Origin: Rapidithrix thailandica
GTDB lineage: Bacteria > Bacteroidota > Bacteroidia > Cytophagales > Flammeovirgaceae
Assembly: GCF_039710355.1 (NCBI RefSeq)
Contig: NZ_JBDKWZ010000010.1
Coordinates: 1 to 64,000, forward strand
DNA length: 64,000 bases
Direction of reading: 5' to 3'
The position numbers were made by a program, and so were the translations under genes. Below the pieces are notes generated by a model that saw only the letters and a list, made by a program, of their open reading frames with translations, was not told the DNA's origin and made no database searches. Positions 43,276 to 52,103 of the stretch are shown one piece after another (position 1 is the first letter of the stretch; every line of letters starts with the position of its first letter).

Positions 43276-45423
43276 TTATTGTTCCAACACTTCGGGAACC
43301 GGTTTTTGTAATAAGTATCTATAGATGAACTTATTGTTCTCACTTTTGTAGTGTTTGCCTTTCTTGCCTCCGATGCCATGTCTGCTTCCAGGATAAAACA
43401 TCATTTCAAACTGTTTGTTGGATTCCTGTAAGGCATTGATCAACTGAAGGCTGTTTTGCAAGTGTACATTGTCGTCCATAGTACCGTGGATGATGCGTAG
43501 CATTCCTTTGTATTTGTCCACATGATTCATCACCGCACTGCTTTTGTACCCTTCCGGATTTTCCTGGGGGCTGTCCATATACCGTTCGGTGTAATGGGTG
43601 TCATACAAATGCCAGTCAGTTACACTTCCGCCTGCCAGGCCGTGAGTAATATAATCCGCTCCGCGGGTCAATGCCATGCAGCTTAAGTAGCCTCCATAAC
43701 TAAACCCGGTGATGCCTATGCGTTGAGCATCGATGAAGGGGTAAGTATCCAACAAGTATTTGATGACGGTTGAGTAATCTTCAATTTCCCAGTGTCCCAA
43801 ATCGCGATGCAGATAGTTTTTTCCTTTTTTGCCAAAGTGATTAGAGCCCCGGTGGTCGATATTGATTTGGATTAAGCCTTCTTGCGCCCACCATTGGTTG
43901 GTTCCGATATGATTCCATTTGTCAAAAACTTTATCGGTACTGGGTCCCCCATAGATGCTGATCAATACGGGGTATTTTTGGGATTTGTCAAGCTTGGTGG
44001 GCCAAGCAATGCGGACTGGCAAGTCAAAGCCATCTGGTGTTTCTACCCGGATAATCTCATTTTTAACCAAATTATATTCGTCCATTTTAGGGCCTTTGCT
44101 GTCACCCAGTTCCCGGAGGATTTTTCCCGTATTATCCACCAAGGCCTGGCGGGCAGGAGTTTTGTGATTGGAATAGGTAGTGATAAAGTATTGGCCATCG
44201 GGAGAAACCGAAACCGAATGGTGGAAATCCCCGAAAGTTAAACGCTGTAGTTTCTTTCCGTCCAGCTTTACTTTGTAAAAATCCATGCGGGTAGTTTCTT
44301 CTTTCCGGGCAGTAAAATACACCCAACCCTTTTTTTCATCCACATGCAGAAGGTCGTTTACGGCCCAATCTCCTTGTGTTACTTGGTTGACTAATTTGCC
44401 TTGCATATCATAGTGTGAAATATGCATCCAACCACTTTGATCGCTCATCAACAAAAAGCCTTTGTCATTTTCCAAAAAGCGCAGGCGTTTGCCATCGTCC
44501 AGTGCGATCCAGGTTTTTTGTTGTTCTTCGTAGATAGGCGTTTTTTCCCCGTTTTGGAGATTCACTTCGTAGATTTTCAAATGATCTTGTCCACGGTTCA
44601 TCCATTGTACCCAAAGCGCTTGCCCGTCAGGCCGCCAATAGGGCTTGCCAAAATACTGATCGTCTTTTTCATTGAAATCAGCCCAAAGAATGTTGCCGTT
44701 TTCTATCGTAGCGATACCCATTTTCACTTCCGGGTTAGGGTCGCCAGCTTTTGGATAGCGCATCTTTTCCAACGTACCATGTTGGCCTTCGGAGCGGTAT
44801 ATCGGGAAGACCGGTACCTGACTGTCGTCAAAACGCATAAAAGCCAGGCGTTTGCTGTCGGGGCTCCACCAGAAAGCTTTGAACCGGGTGGATCTTCCCA
44901 GGATTTCTTCCATGTAGACCCAAGAAGCATAGCCGTTGTAAACGGTTTCGCTGCCATCTGTGGTCAAGCGGGTTTCTTGCCGGCTGGCGATATCAATGAC
45001 GTACAGGTCTTTGTCCCGGGTAAAGGCGACTTTTTTGCCATCGGGAGAGAGGAGAGGGGTATGCTCGATGGCTGCTGTTTGGGTCAGGCGAAGGTTTTCT
45101 CCTTTGGAGTTTTTGTAAAAGATATCAAAATTGTTCAGGCTGACAGAAGCCTGGCCCGTGGGTTTTTCCTCCAAAGCAGTAGCCTGTCCGCTTTTGACAT
45201 GGACAAGAAAATCCCCAAACCTTCCGTCTTCTTTTTGACGAAGTTCCCGGTAATGTTTGGCATCTTGCCAACCTTTTATGCGAAGCAGAGGCGAGTATAA
45301 ATCTTGCCATTGCCCCTGAAAAATTTGTTCATAACTTACCGGTTTTTGTTGGGCCCGGGCATTGAGCGGCATCGCCAAGAGAAGCCCCAGGGCAAACCGG
45401 TACCATACGTTCTGATAATTCAT
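43276..45423 (-). CDS. S9B dipeptidyl peptidase IV-like peptidase
   Basis: From the ATG at 45423 the product has 715 residues with a signal peptide (FALGLLLAMPLNARA). An eight-bladed propeller with DPP-IV motifs follows (WVYMEEILGRSTRFKAFWWS contains the Glu pair that binds the substrate amino terminus, in YMEE). The alpha/beta hydrolase domain has Ser575 in GFSYGGY, Asp651 in HGTMDDNVH and His682 in GSRHG. It removes X-Pro (or X-Ala) dipeptides from peptides in the periplasm or at the surface. It is a single gene. Confidence 0.92.
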   Translation of the reverse strand: MNYQNVWYRFALGLLLAMPLNARAQQKPVSYEQIFQGQWQDLYSPLLRIKGWQDAKHYRELRQKEDGRFGDFLVHVKSGQATALEEKPTGQASVSLNNFDIFYKNSKGENLRLTQTAAIEHTPLLSPDGKKVAFTRDKDLYVIDIASRQETRLTTDGSETVYNGYASWVYMEEILGRSTRFKAFWWSPDSKRLAFMRFDDSQVPVFPIYRSEGQHGTLEKMRYPKAGDPNPEVKMGIATIENGNILWADFNEKDDQYFGKPYWRPDGQALWVQWMNRGQDHLKIYEVNLQNGEKTPIYEEQQKTWIALDDGKRLRFLENDKGFLLMSDQSGWMHISHYDMQGKLVNQVTQGDWAVNDLLHVDEKKGWVYFTARKEETTRMDFYKVKLDGKKLQRLTFGDFHHSVSVSPDGQYFITTYSNHKTPARQALVDNTGKILRELGDSKGPKMDEYNLVKNEIIRVETPDGFDLPVRIAWPTKLDKSQKYPVLISIYGGPSTDKVFDKWNHIGTNQWWAQEGLIQINIDHRGSNHFGKKGKNYLHRDLGHWEIEDYSTVIKYLLDTYPFIDAQRIGITGFSYGGYLSCMALTRGADYITHGLAGGSVTDWHLYDTHYTERYMDSPQENPEGYKSSAVMNHVDKYKGMLRIIHGTMDDNVHLQNSLQLINALQESNKQFEMMFYPGSRHGIGGKKGKHYKSENNKFIYRYLLQKPVPEVLEQ

Positions 45424-45669
45424 TTTCAAAGGGATTTGATGTATATAGTTATTGATTCGGTATTGTGTACATGCTGCCAACTTGCTCATACGGATAAAGC
45501 TCCATTTGGTGGAGAAAGAAGGGTGAGCAAATATAGTAAAAAATGAAGGGAAGAGGGGAAAGTGGCTTCTTGACGGAGCTCTTAAGTCCGTTACAATCTT
45601 TTCACCTTCCCTAAACCGTTACGATCAAAGAGTTTAGTGAATTTTGTTAAAAATACCTCTAATTACGCA
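45424..45669. other. intergenic region, no gene seen
   Basis: With the Hcp promoter region to 45761 this makes about 340 bases between divergent genes. It must hold the promoter of the peptidase gene. No RNA or repeat is recognised. Confidence 0.4.
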
Positions 45670-45699
45670 TTGGTTTTTTAATAAGCTTTTCTACATTTG
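45670..45699 (+). promoter_or_regulatory. probable promoter of the hcp-effector-lipoprotein cluster
   Basis: TTG (45670-45672) is separated by exactly 19 bases from TACATTTG (45692-45699), an exact match to the Bacteroidota consensus. Transcription would begin near 45706, 56 bases before the hcp ATG. No other good promoter is seen before the cluster. Confidence 0.65.
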
Positions 45700-45761
45700 G
45701 AAATTATCCCAAATAACAAGTAACCATATATTTGTTTTTCAACCAGAAAGCTCTTTGAATT

Positions 45762-46454
45762 ATGAGTCTAATTGCAAAACTCTACGTTGAGGATAAGGAA
45801 ATTAACATTCTTGACTTCAAATTCCGCTTTACCCGTTCGGTAGACGAACACGGCAAACCGATGGGAAAGCCCAACGGGACCTTATTTGACATCACCTTTG
45901 AAACCACTTCCGATCAAAGCTTTTTTGCCTGGTCGGTGGGCATGGACATGGTGAAAAAGGTAAAGATTGTCGTCTCCCCGGTCACCCAGGACAGCAAAAG
46001 CCGGGTCTTCGAGCTGTACGATGTACACTGCGTCTTCTTTAAGAATAATTTCAACGGGGTAAACGGTGAACCCATGACCACCCAAGTCAAACTCTCCCCG
46101 GCCATCCTCTACGATGGAGGGTATAAAATCCTGGAACACTACTGGAAGGAAACCGACCTGAGCGCCCGGGATACCCCGGTAACGACCATTGCCCCGGAGA
46201 AGGAGTTGGAGATTATCAAAATGCATTACGAAGATCAAAACGGGGAGGAAATTTCAGAGCTCTTTTATGGAAATGTCACCTTGGTGATCCGGACCCGGAA
46301 CGGCAGCAATAAAAAGCTGACAATCGACCTTGATGACAAGCACCACGATTTTATTTACCGTGGACAAAGCCTTGAAGACGACCTCCTCAAAGACATTGCC
46401 CTTGTAGGAGATGTCACGCGGGTGGATGTGGAAGTCGTACCCCCTCAACACTAA
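45762..46454 (+). CDS. tssD: type VI secretion tube protein Hcp (TssD) with C-terminal extension
   Basis: Residues 1-135 match the Bacteroidota TssD/Hcp fold: SLIAKLYVEDKEINILDFKF, FETTSDQSFFAWS, FFKNNFNGVNGEPMTTQVKLS and YDGGYKILEHYWKETD. Usual members end here, but this protein continues for about 90 residues (PEKELEIIKMHYEDQNGEEI ... VGDVTRVDVEVVPP), a beta-rich extension that looks like an adaptor, not a toxin. Hcp hexamers form the inner tube that carries or is fused to effectors. No other T6SS gene is in the window, so this is an orphan cargo module. The next gene begins 32 bases downstream. Confidence 0.85.
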   Translation: MSLIAKLYVEDKEINILDFKFRFTRSVDEHGKPMGKPNGTLFDITFETTSDQSFFAWSVGMDMVKKVKIVVSPVTQDSKSRVFELYDVHCVFFKNNFNGVNGEPMTTQVKLSPAILYDGGYKILEHYWKETDLSARDTPVTTIAPEKELEIIKMHYEDQNGEEISELFYGNVTLVIRTRNGSNKKLTIDLDDKHHDFIYRGQSLEDDLLKDIALVGDVTRVDVEVVPPQH

Positions 46455-46486
46455 AATAATCCGAACTACTTAACCTTACTATCCTT

Positions 46487-48592
46487 ATGTTTAAAGTTTC
46501 TGAATCGGGTAACCCCGGAAATTTCATTCTTGTTAAACCGCTGCAACTAGCTCAGTCGCCTTATATCGTTTCTTTTTACCGCTCCCAAATACAAGCCAAA
46601 AATAGCCTCAACAGCGGAGACTATGATACGGCTTATACCGGTACCTTTGGCTTTGACCGCTTTGACGCTAGCATTATGTCGAGCGGGCTTGTCAAGGAGT
46701 ACACCAAGTTAAACGGTATAGAAACCAAGAAACCTTCGGTCAAAAGCGAAAAGGATCATTCTTATTATTGCCCTTATTTGTCCCTTTGGCCACCCAATAC
46801 CGCTGGAGTAAACAGCGCCAATATTTATATAAGGCTGGAAAAAAGCAATTACTTTGACAAGGGGAATGACAAAACCGAAGTGTTGGTGGACTTTGAAAGT
46901 GAGGACGGCCAGGTCATTACGGTCAATGGAAAAACCAAAACGTCCGTTAAACTGGTACTGGATGATAAACCTGGCAATTTACCTGCCCTAAAGGTTGAAT
47001 GCATAGGCGAGTTTGAAAAGGAGCTGGCCATCACAGCAAAGGTTGGCAAGGTGGTGATCGGTAAATTGCTCCTTTACCCGAACAAAGTGCGTTACAAAGG
47101 GGTGATCCAGCCGGTATATGTGCGGTTGGGCAACGCCACCAGTGATCAGCTTACGGAAGTACCCACGGCTACGATTGCGGATATTGACGAGCAGGGCTTA
47201 TTGACTTGTGCCAACCAACACGGACTGAACCAAGCCTTTATCCAGTGTGAGGTAGCGCAGAAGACTCATCAAATTACTTTTGATAGAGAAGAGTTAAGGA
47301 CGTATCTAGATGTGAACAGTGAAGATAGTAAAATCTACCTGCACAAAAAGGATGGTTTACGGCAAGATTTCAACCTAAAGGTAAAGGATTTGTATAAAAC
47401 AGTTGTAGCAGGTGGGGTTGTAGCAGAAGAAAGGGTTGCAAAAGACAGTGCTTTTCACAGTAGCGGGATACATCAAATCCTAAAAGACTTTGCAGAGAAA
47501 CTTGAAAAGAAATTTGAGGTATTTAAAGATGTCACATACAACGCAAACAATCCAAATAGCAAGTATTCATTTAATGACACTTATGAAGGGTATCACAAAA
47601 AGGTTATGAACCGTTTTTGGACTCATAAGAGCATAAACAACGGTAGAAGAGGTCTGTATGATAAATTTGAGCAAGCGGAGATGCGAATGGAACATGAGCT
47701 TGCACAACAAGGGATTGTCAACAATCAAGCAAAACATGGAGAGGTAGATAGCTTTAAAGAAAAGACACTGTATGTGTTTTATTTTCCGGATATTGAAGCA
47801 AGCTATCCCAAAACAACGACAACGGAACTTAAATATGGGGCAGTGCCCGGCTATACTCAAACAGGAAGAGGGATATCGTATATTTTTAAAAGTGGTTTTG
47901 GGTTGCCCGATGCCATTGTACATGAAATTGGTCATGGCTTAGGTTTACCCCATCCTTTTGAACACAACAAAAGTTTTGACAAAAGTATACGGAGCAAACA
48001 GCTCATTGATTCAGAGATAAGCATGTTCAATAATGATATAAGCTTTCATAAAAAGATGCAAAAGTCAGGTGAACAGACGTTAAGTGATATTGAAAAGTGT
48101 AAACTTACCAGTTATCAGGAGTATCAACGGTATAAATACTTTGAAAATGCTTATAACAAAGTTGTGGCTGAATTAGATAAAGTAAAGAAGAATTCCTACG
48201 ATGCATATGTTGATTTTAGAGAGTTGGTTGTAAAGATCAGGGAGCTTGCCGCAAAAGAAAATGGGAATATTCCTGTAGAGGTAGAGGATGTAACCGCCAC
48301 TTTGGAGGAGAAAAAGCAAAGAATAAAAGATGATATAGAGGCCAATGATAAAAAAAATGAGAAATTAGAGAAAAACATAGAAGAACTTAAAGTAGAGAGG
48401 AAAACGGCTCCTGATGGGAAGGCAATAGACACCTACCATCCGCAAAGTGATACCATGGAAAACTTTATGGATTATGACTTTGATGACAGTGGTAAGAAAG
48501 ATAAATTCAAGAGAAAAACTTTCTACAAATGGCAATGGGATAAAATAAGAGAAACCGGAAGTGGTAATAATTTATTAACCGAGCTAAACTAA
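46487..48592 (+). CDS. putative T6SS effector: adaptor region plus zinc metallopeptidase domain
   Basis: A 701-residue protein without signal peptide. Residues 1 to about 265 are beta-rich with IYIRLEKSNYF, VGKVVIGKLLLYPNKVR and VIQPVYVRLGN, patterns I associate with N-terminal parts of Bacteroidota Hcp-linked cargo. The rest is a metzincin-like zinc peptidase: HEIGHGLGLPH (479-489, HExxHxxGxxH) and a Met-turn ENFMDYD (658-664). Between these is an unusual insertion of about 150 residues, much of it coiled coil (about 555-640). From about base 47280 the sequence becomes AT-richer with more aga/ata/tta codons, suggesting a swapped toxin module. The stop overlaps the first lipoprotein ATG (TAATG). 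Confidence 0.72.
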   Translation: MFKVSESGNPGNFILVKPLQLAQSPYIVSFYRSQIQAKNSLNSGDYDTAYTGTFGFDRFDASIMSSGLVKEYTKLNGIETKKPSVKSEKDHSYYCPYLSLWPPNTAGVNSANIYIRLEKSNYFDKGNDKTEVLVDFESEDGQVITVNGKTKTSVKLVLDDKPGNLPALKVECIGEFEKELAITAKVGKVVIGKLLLYPNKVRYKGVIQPVYVRLGNATSDQLTEVPTATIADIDEQGLLTCANQHGLNQAFIQCEVAQKTHQITFDREELRTYLDVNSEDSKIYLHKKDGLRQDFNLKVKDLYKTVVAGGVVAEERVAKDSAFHSSGIHQILKDFAEKLEKKFEVFKDVTYNANNPNSKYSFNDTYEGYHKKVMNRFWTHKSINNGRRGLYDKFEQAEMRMEHELAQQGIVNNQAKHGEVDSFKEKTLYVFYFPDIEASYPKTTTTELKYGAVPGYTQTGRGISYIFKSGFGLPDAIVHEIGHGLGLPHPFEHNKSFDKSIRSKQLIDSEISMFNNDISFHKKMQKSGEQTLSDIEKCKLTSYQEYQRYKYFENAYNKVVAELDKVKKNSYDAYVDFRELVVKIRELAAKENGNIPVEVEDVTATLEEKKQRIKDDIEANDKKNEKLEKNIEELKVERKTAPDGKAIDTYHPQSDTMENFMDYDFDDSGKKDKFKRKTFYKWQWDKIRETGSGNNLLTELN

Positions 48593-49230
48593 TGAAAAAG
48601 TTATATGTATTGCTTTGTATCGTACTTTGTTTTCATTCCTGTAAGACGGTTCCCAAAGGGAACAGGGACAAAGTCTACTATGAATATAATGAAAAAGGTG
48701 TTCCGCAATATGCTGTGATGATCTACGACCCGAAAACAGATTATGTTACTTATATTACTACCCATGTGAATGGTAATTCCATTGTTTGGATGAAGGGTAG
48801 GAAATTTCGAACCGATGGTTTATTAGGCTATCAATACATGTCTTCTGTAGTCCTTATTAATGGCTTGTCTTTGGACATTTGTAGTCCGTCTACAGATAAA
48901 GGCTATGATTTGACTTATTTGATTGACGAAGAAAAAAATGGGGGGTCGGAAATCTATTTTGTAGGAGTCCTTCCCACAGATGACCGGTGCATCGTACCTC
49001 ACAAAGCTGATTTTTTTCCCCGGAAGCTCAAACGAACTACAGGTATTGATTACAACCGGTTTTGGCCTCCCCATCACGATGTGATTAATGCGCTGAATGA
49101 AGATAAGTTTAGAGAAGCAAGGGTAATTTTGTTACAAAATGTCAGGGAAGAAGGCAAACGACAAGATGAAAAACAAAGAAGAATATTAGAAAGACTTAAA
49201 CAGGAACAAGACTCTACGAAAAAGGAGTAG
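48592..49230 (+). CDS. lipoprotein copy A, putative immunity protein
   Basis: A 212-residue lipoprotein: a short Lys-Lys start, a hydrophobic stretch and lipidated Cys17 (SCKTVPKGN). The ATG overlaps the stop of the effector gene by one base, so translation is probably coupled. Body: YYEYNEKGVPQYAVMIYDPK, then THVNGNS, central module 1 (MKGRKFRTDGLLGYQ ... CSPSTDKG), the shared DLTYLIDEEKNGGSEIYFVG, FWPPHHDVINALNE, and tail type 1 (NVREEGKRQDEKQRRILERL). It has no recognised family. As a periplasm-facing protein next to a peptidase effector, an immunity role is the best reading. Confidence 0.75.
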   Translation: MKKLYVLLCIVLCFHSCKTVPKGNRDKVYYEYNEKGVPQYAVMIYDPKTDYVTYITTHVNGNSIVWMKGRKFRTDGLLGYQYMSSVVLINGLSLDICSPSTDKGYDLTYLIDEEKNGGSEIYFVGVLPTDDRCIVPHKADFFPRKLKRTTGIDYNRFWPPHHDVINALNEDKFREARVILLQNVREEGKRQDEKQRRILERLKQEQDSTKKE

Positions 49231-49295
49231 TGTAAAAAGCCGGGTTTGTGGTGTAATTGCTACAAATCCGGCTGTTTACCCATTGAGCTAAACGA

Positions 49296-49922
49296 ATGAA
49301 AAAGTTATATGTATTGCTATGTATAGCACTTTGTCTGTGTTCCTGTAAGACGGTTCCCAAAGGAAATATGGACAAAGTCTATTATGAGTATAATGAAAAA
49401 GGTGTTCCGCAATATGCTGTGATGATCTACGACCCGAAAACAGATTATATTACCTATATTACTACGCATGTGAATGGTAATTCCATTGTTTGGATGAAGG
49501 GTAGGAAATTTCGAACCGATGGTTTATTAGGCTATCAATACATGTCTTCTGTAGTCCTTATTAATGGCCTGTCTTTGGACATTTGTAGTCCGTCTACAGA
49601 TAAAGGCTATGATTTGACTTATTTGATTGACGAAGAAAAAAATGGGGGGTCGGAAATCTATTTTGTAGGAGTCCTTCCCACAGATGACCGGTGCATCGTA
49701 CCTCACAAAGCTGATTTTTTTCCCCGGAAGCTCAAACGAACTACAGGTATTGATTACAACCGGTTTTGGCCTCCCCATCACGATGTGATTAATGCGCTGA
49801 ATGAAGATAAGTTTAGAGAAGCAAGGGTGATTTTGTTAAAGAATACCGAAGCAGAAACAGAGAGGCGGTTGAAAATAATAAAAGAGTTTCAAGAAAAGCA
49901 GGACTCTATAAGAAAGGAGTAG
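49296..49922 (+). CDS. lipoprotein copy B, putative immunity protein
   Basis: The second paralogue (208 residues, lipobox LCSC, Cys17). The N-terminal part is of the THVNGNS type and the central module is type 1, almost base-identical to copy A over about 350 bases. The tail is type 2 (NTEAETERRLKIIKEFQEKQ), unlike A. It is thus a recombinant of parts found in other copies. It is separated from A by a 65-base spacer with a hairpin. Confidence 0.75.
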   Translation: MKKLYVLLCIALCLCSCKTVPKGNMDKVYYEYNEKGVPQYAVMIYDPKTDYITYITTHVNGNSIVWMKGRKFRTDGLLGYQYMSSVVLINGLSLDICSPSTDKGYDLTYLIDEEKNGGSEIYFVGVLPTDDRCIVPHKADFFPRKLKRTTGIDYNRFWPPHHDVINALNEDKFREARVILLKNTEAETERRLKIIKEFQEKQDSIRKE

Positions 49923-49987
49923 TGTAAAAATCCGGGTTTGTGGTGTAATTGCTGCAAATCCGGCTGTTTACCCATTGAGCTAAACGA

Positions 49988-50629
49988 ATGAAAAAGTTAT
50001 ATGTATTGCTTTGTATAGCACTTTGTCTGTATTCCTGCAAGACGGTTCCCAAAGGAAATGTGGACAAAGTCTATTATGAGTATAATGAGCAAGGAGTTCC
50101 GCAATATGCTGTGATGATCTATGATCCAAAAACAGGTTATATTACCTATATAGCTACCCATGTGAATGGTAATTCTATTGTTTGGATAGATGGGATAAAG
50201 AGCGGGTATAATCACCAACTGGGTTTCAGAATCATTACAGATATAATACGCATCAATGGTTTGTCTTTAGAGTCATGTAGACCCTTAGGAGAGCGGTATG
50301 ATTTGACCTATTTTATTGACCATGAAAAAAACGGAGGGGCAGAAATTTATTTCGTAGGAGCTCTTCCCACAGAAGACAAATGTATAGTGCCTCACAATAC
50401 CGACTTTTTTCCACAAAAGCTTAAACGAGTTTCAGGTATTGACTATAATCGGTTTTGGCCTCCCCATCACGATGTGATCAAAGCACTCAATGAAGGAAAA
50501 TCAAGAAACGAAGCAAGAGAGATTTTGATCAGGAATGTCAGGGAAGAAGGCAAACGACAGGATGAAAAACAAAGAAGAATATTAGAAAGACTTCAACAAG
50601 AACAAGACTCTACGAAAAAGAAGGAGTAG
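49988..50629 (+). CDS. lipoprotein copy C, putative immunity protein
   Basis: The third paralogue (213 residues, Cys17 in LYSC). N-terminal type ATHVNGNS, central module 2 (IDGIKSGYNHQLGFRIITDI ... CRPLGER), a diverged core (DLTYFIDHEKNGGAEIYFVG, VPHNTDFF) and tail type 1. Module 2 is shared almost exactly with copy F, while the following core is not. Confidence 0.75.
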   Translation: MKKLYVLLCIALCLYSCKTVPKGNVDKVYYEYNEQGVPQYAVMIYDPKTGYITYIATHVNGNSIVWIDGIKSGYNHQLGFRIITDIIRINGLSLESCRPLGERYDLTYFIDHEKNGGAEIYFVGALPTEDKCIVPHNTDFFPQKLKRVSGIDYNRFWPPHHDVIKALNEGKSRNEAREILIRNVREEGKRQDEKQRRILERLQQEQDSTKKKE

Positions 50630-50694
50630 TTCAAAAAGCCGGGTTTGTGGTATGATTGCTACAAATCCGGCTGTTTACCCATTGAGCTAAACGA

Positions 50695-51336
50695 ATGAAA
50701 AAGTTATATGTATTGCTATGTATCGTACTTTGTCTGTATTCCTGTAAGACGGTTCCCAAAGGGAACAGGGACAAAATATACTATGAATATAATGAAAAAG
50801 GTGTTCCGCAATATGCTGTGATGATCTACGACCCGAAAACGCATTATGTTACTTATATTACTACCCATGTGAATGGTTATTCCATTATGTATATGATTGG
50901 TGTAGATAAGTTGTATAGTCGTAAACTATTGGGGTTTAGCCGTATCAGTAGAGTAGTACGTATCCATGGGTTGACATTAGAATCTTGTCATCCTATTTCA
51001 GAAGAGTATGATATTGATTATTTGATAAAAGAAGAGGAGAATCAAGGAGAGGAGATTTATTTTACAGGGACTCTTCCTACAGCAGATGAATGCTTGGTAC
51101 CTTATAAGGTAGATTTCTTTCCTCAGAAACTCAAAAGGACTACAGGCATAGATTACAGCCGGTTTTGGCCTCCCCATCGTGAAGTGGTAAAAGCCCTGTA
51201 TGAAGGGAAATTTGATGGAGAAGCAAGAGAGATTTTGATCAGGAATGTCAGGGAAGAAGGCAAACGACAAGATGAAAAACAAAGAAGAATATTAGAAAGA
51301 CTTCAACAAGAACAAGACTCTACGAAAAAGGAGTAG
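50695..51336 (+). CDS. lipoprotein copy D, most diverged putative immunity protein
   Basis: The fourth paralogue (213 residues, Cys17 in LYSC). It has a unique central module (MIGVDKLYSRKLLGFSRISR ... CHPISEEYDI) and its own core variant (YLIKEEENQGEEIYFTG, CLVPYKVDFF), with shared ends: the common N-terminus and tail type 1. It is the only carrier of this central module in the array, and may be specific for a different effector variant. Confidence 0.73.
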   Translation: MKKLYVLLCIVLCLYSCKTVPKGNRDKIYYEYNEKGVPQYAVMIYDPKTHYVTYITTHVNGYSIMYMIGVDKLYSRKLLGFSRISRVVRIHGLTLESCHPISEEYDIDYLIKEEENQGEEIYFTGTLPTADECLVPYKVDFFPQKLKRTTGIDYSRFWPPHREVVKALYEGKFDGEAREILIRNVREEGKRQDEKQRRILERLQQEQDSTKKE

Positions 51337-51400
51337 TGTAAAAATCCGGGTTTGTGGTGTAATTGCTGCAAATCCGGCTTTTACCCATCGAGCTAAACGA

Positions 51401-52039
51401 ATGAAAAAGTTATATGTATTGCTATGTATAGCACTTTGTCTGTGTTCCTGCAAGACGGTTCCTAAAGTAAATAAGGACAACATTTATTATGAATATAATG
51501 AGAAAGGTGTTCCGGAATATGCTGTGATGATCTACGATCCTAAAACAGGTTATGTCACTTATATTACAGCCAATACTGTAAGCAATGGAATTGTTTGGAT
51601 GAAGGGTAGGAAATTTCGAACCGATGGTTTATTAGGCTATCAATACATGTCTTCTGTAGTCCTTATTAATGGCCTGTCTTTGGACATTTGTAGTCCGTCT
51701 ACAGATAAAGGCTATGATTTGACTTATTTGATTGACGAAGAAAAAAATGGGGGGTCGGAAATCTATTTTGTAGGAGTCCTTCCCACAGATGACCGGTGCA
51801 TCGTACCTCACAAAGCTGATTTTTTTCCCCGGAAGCTCAAACGAACTACAGGTATTGATTACAACCGGTTTTGGCCTCCCCATCACGATGTGATTAATGC
51901 GCTGAATGAAGATAAGTTTAGAGAAGCAAGGGTAATTTTGTTACAAAATGTCAGGGAAGAAGGCAAACGACAAGATGAAAAACAAAGAAGAATATTAGAA
52001 AGACTTAAACAGGAACAAGACTCTACGAAAAAGGAGTAG
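51401..52039 (+). CDS. lipoprotein copy E, putative immunity protein
   Basis: The fifth paralogue (212 residues, LCSC lipobox). N-terminal variant ITANTVSNG, shared only with copy F, is joined to central module 1 and tail type 1 identical to copy A. The 3' end is base-identical to that of copy A for well over 300 bases. Confidence 0.75.
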   Translation: MKKLYVLLCIALCLCSCKTVPKVNKDNIYYEYNEKGVPEYAVMIYDPKTGYVTYITANTVSNGIVWMKGRKFRTDGLLGYQYMSSVVLINGLSLDICSPSTDKGYDLTYLIDEEKNGGSEIYFVGVLPTDDRCIVPHKADFFPRKLKRTTGIDYNRFWPPHHDVINALNEDKFREARVILLQNVREEGKRQDEKQRRILERLKQEQDSTKKE

Positions 52040-52103
52040 TGTAAAAATCCGGGTTTGTGGTGTAATTGCTGCAAATCCGGCTTTTACCCATCGAGCTAAA
52101 CGA

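Noticed and set aside
44422..45300. 292-residue antisense frame inside the peptidase gene
   Set aside because: It is a shadow of a well-supported DPP-IV-like gene, whose catalytic motifs are all on the other strand.
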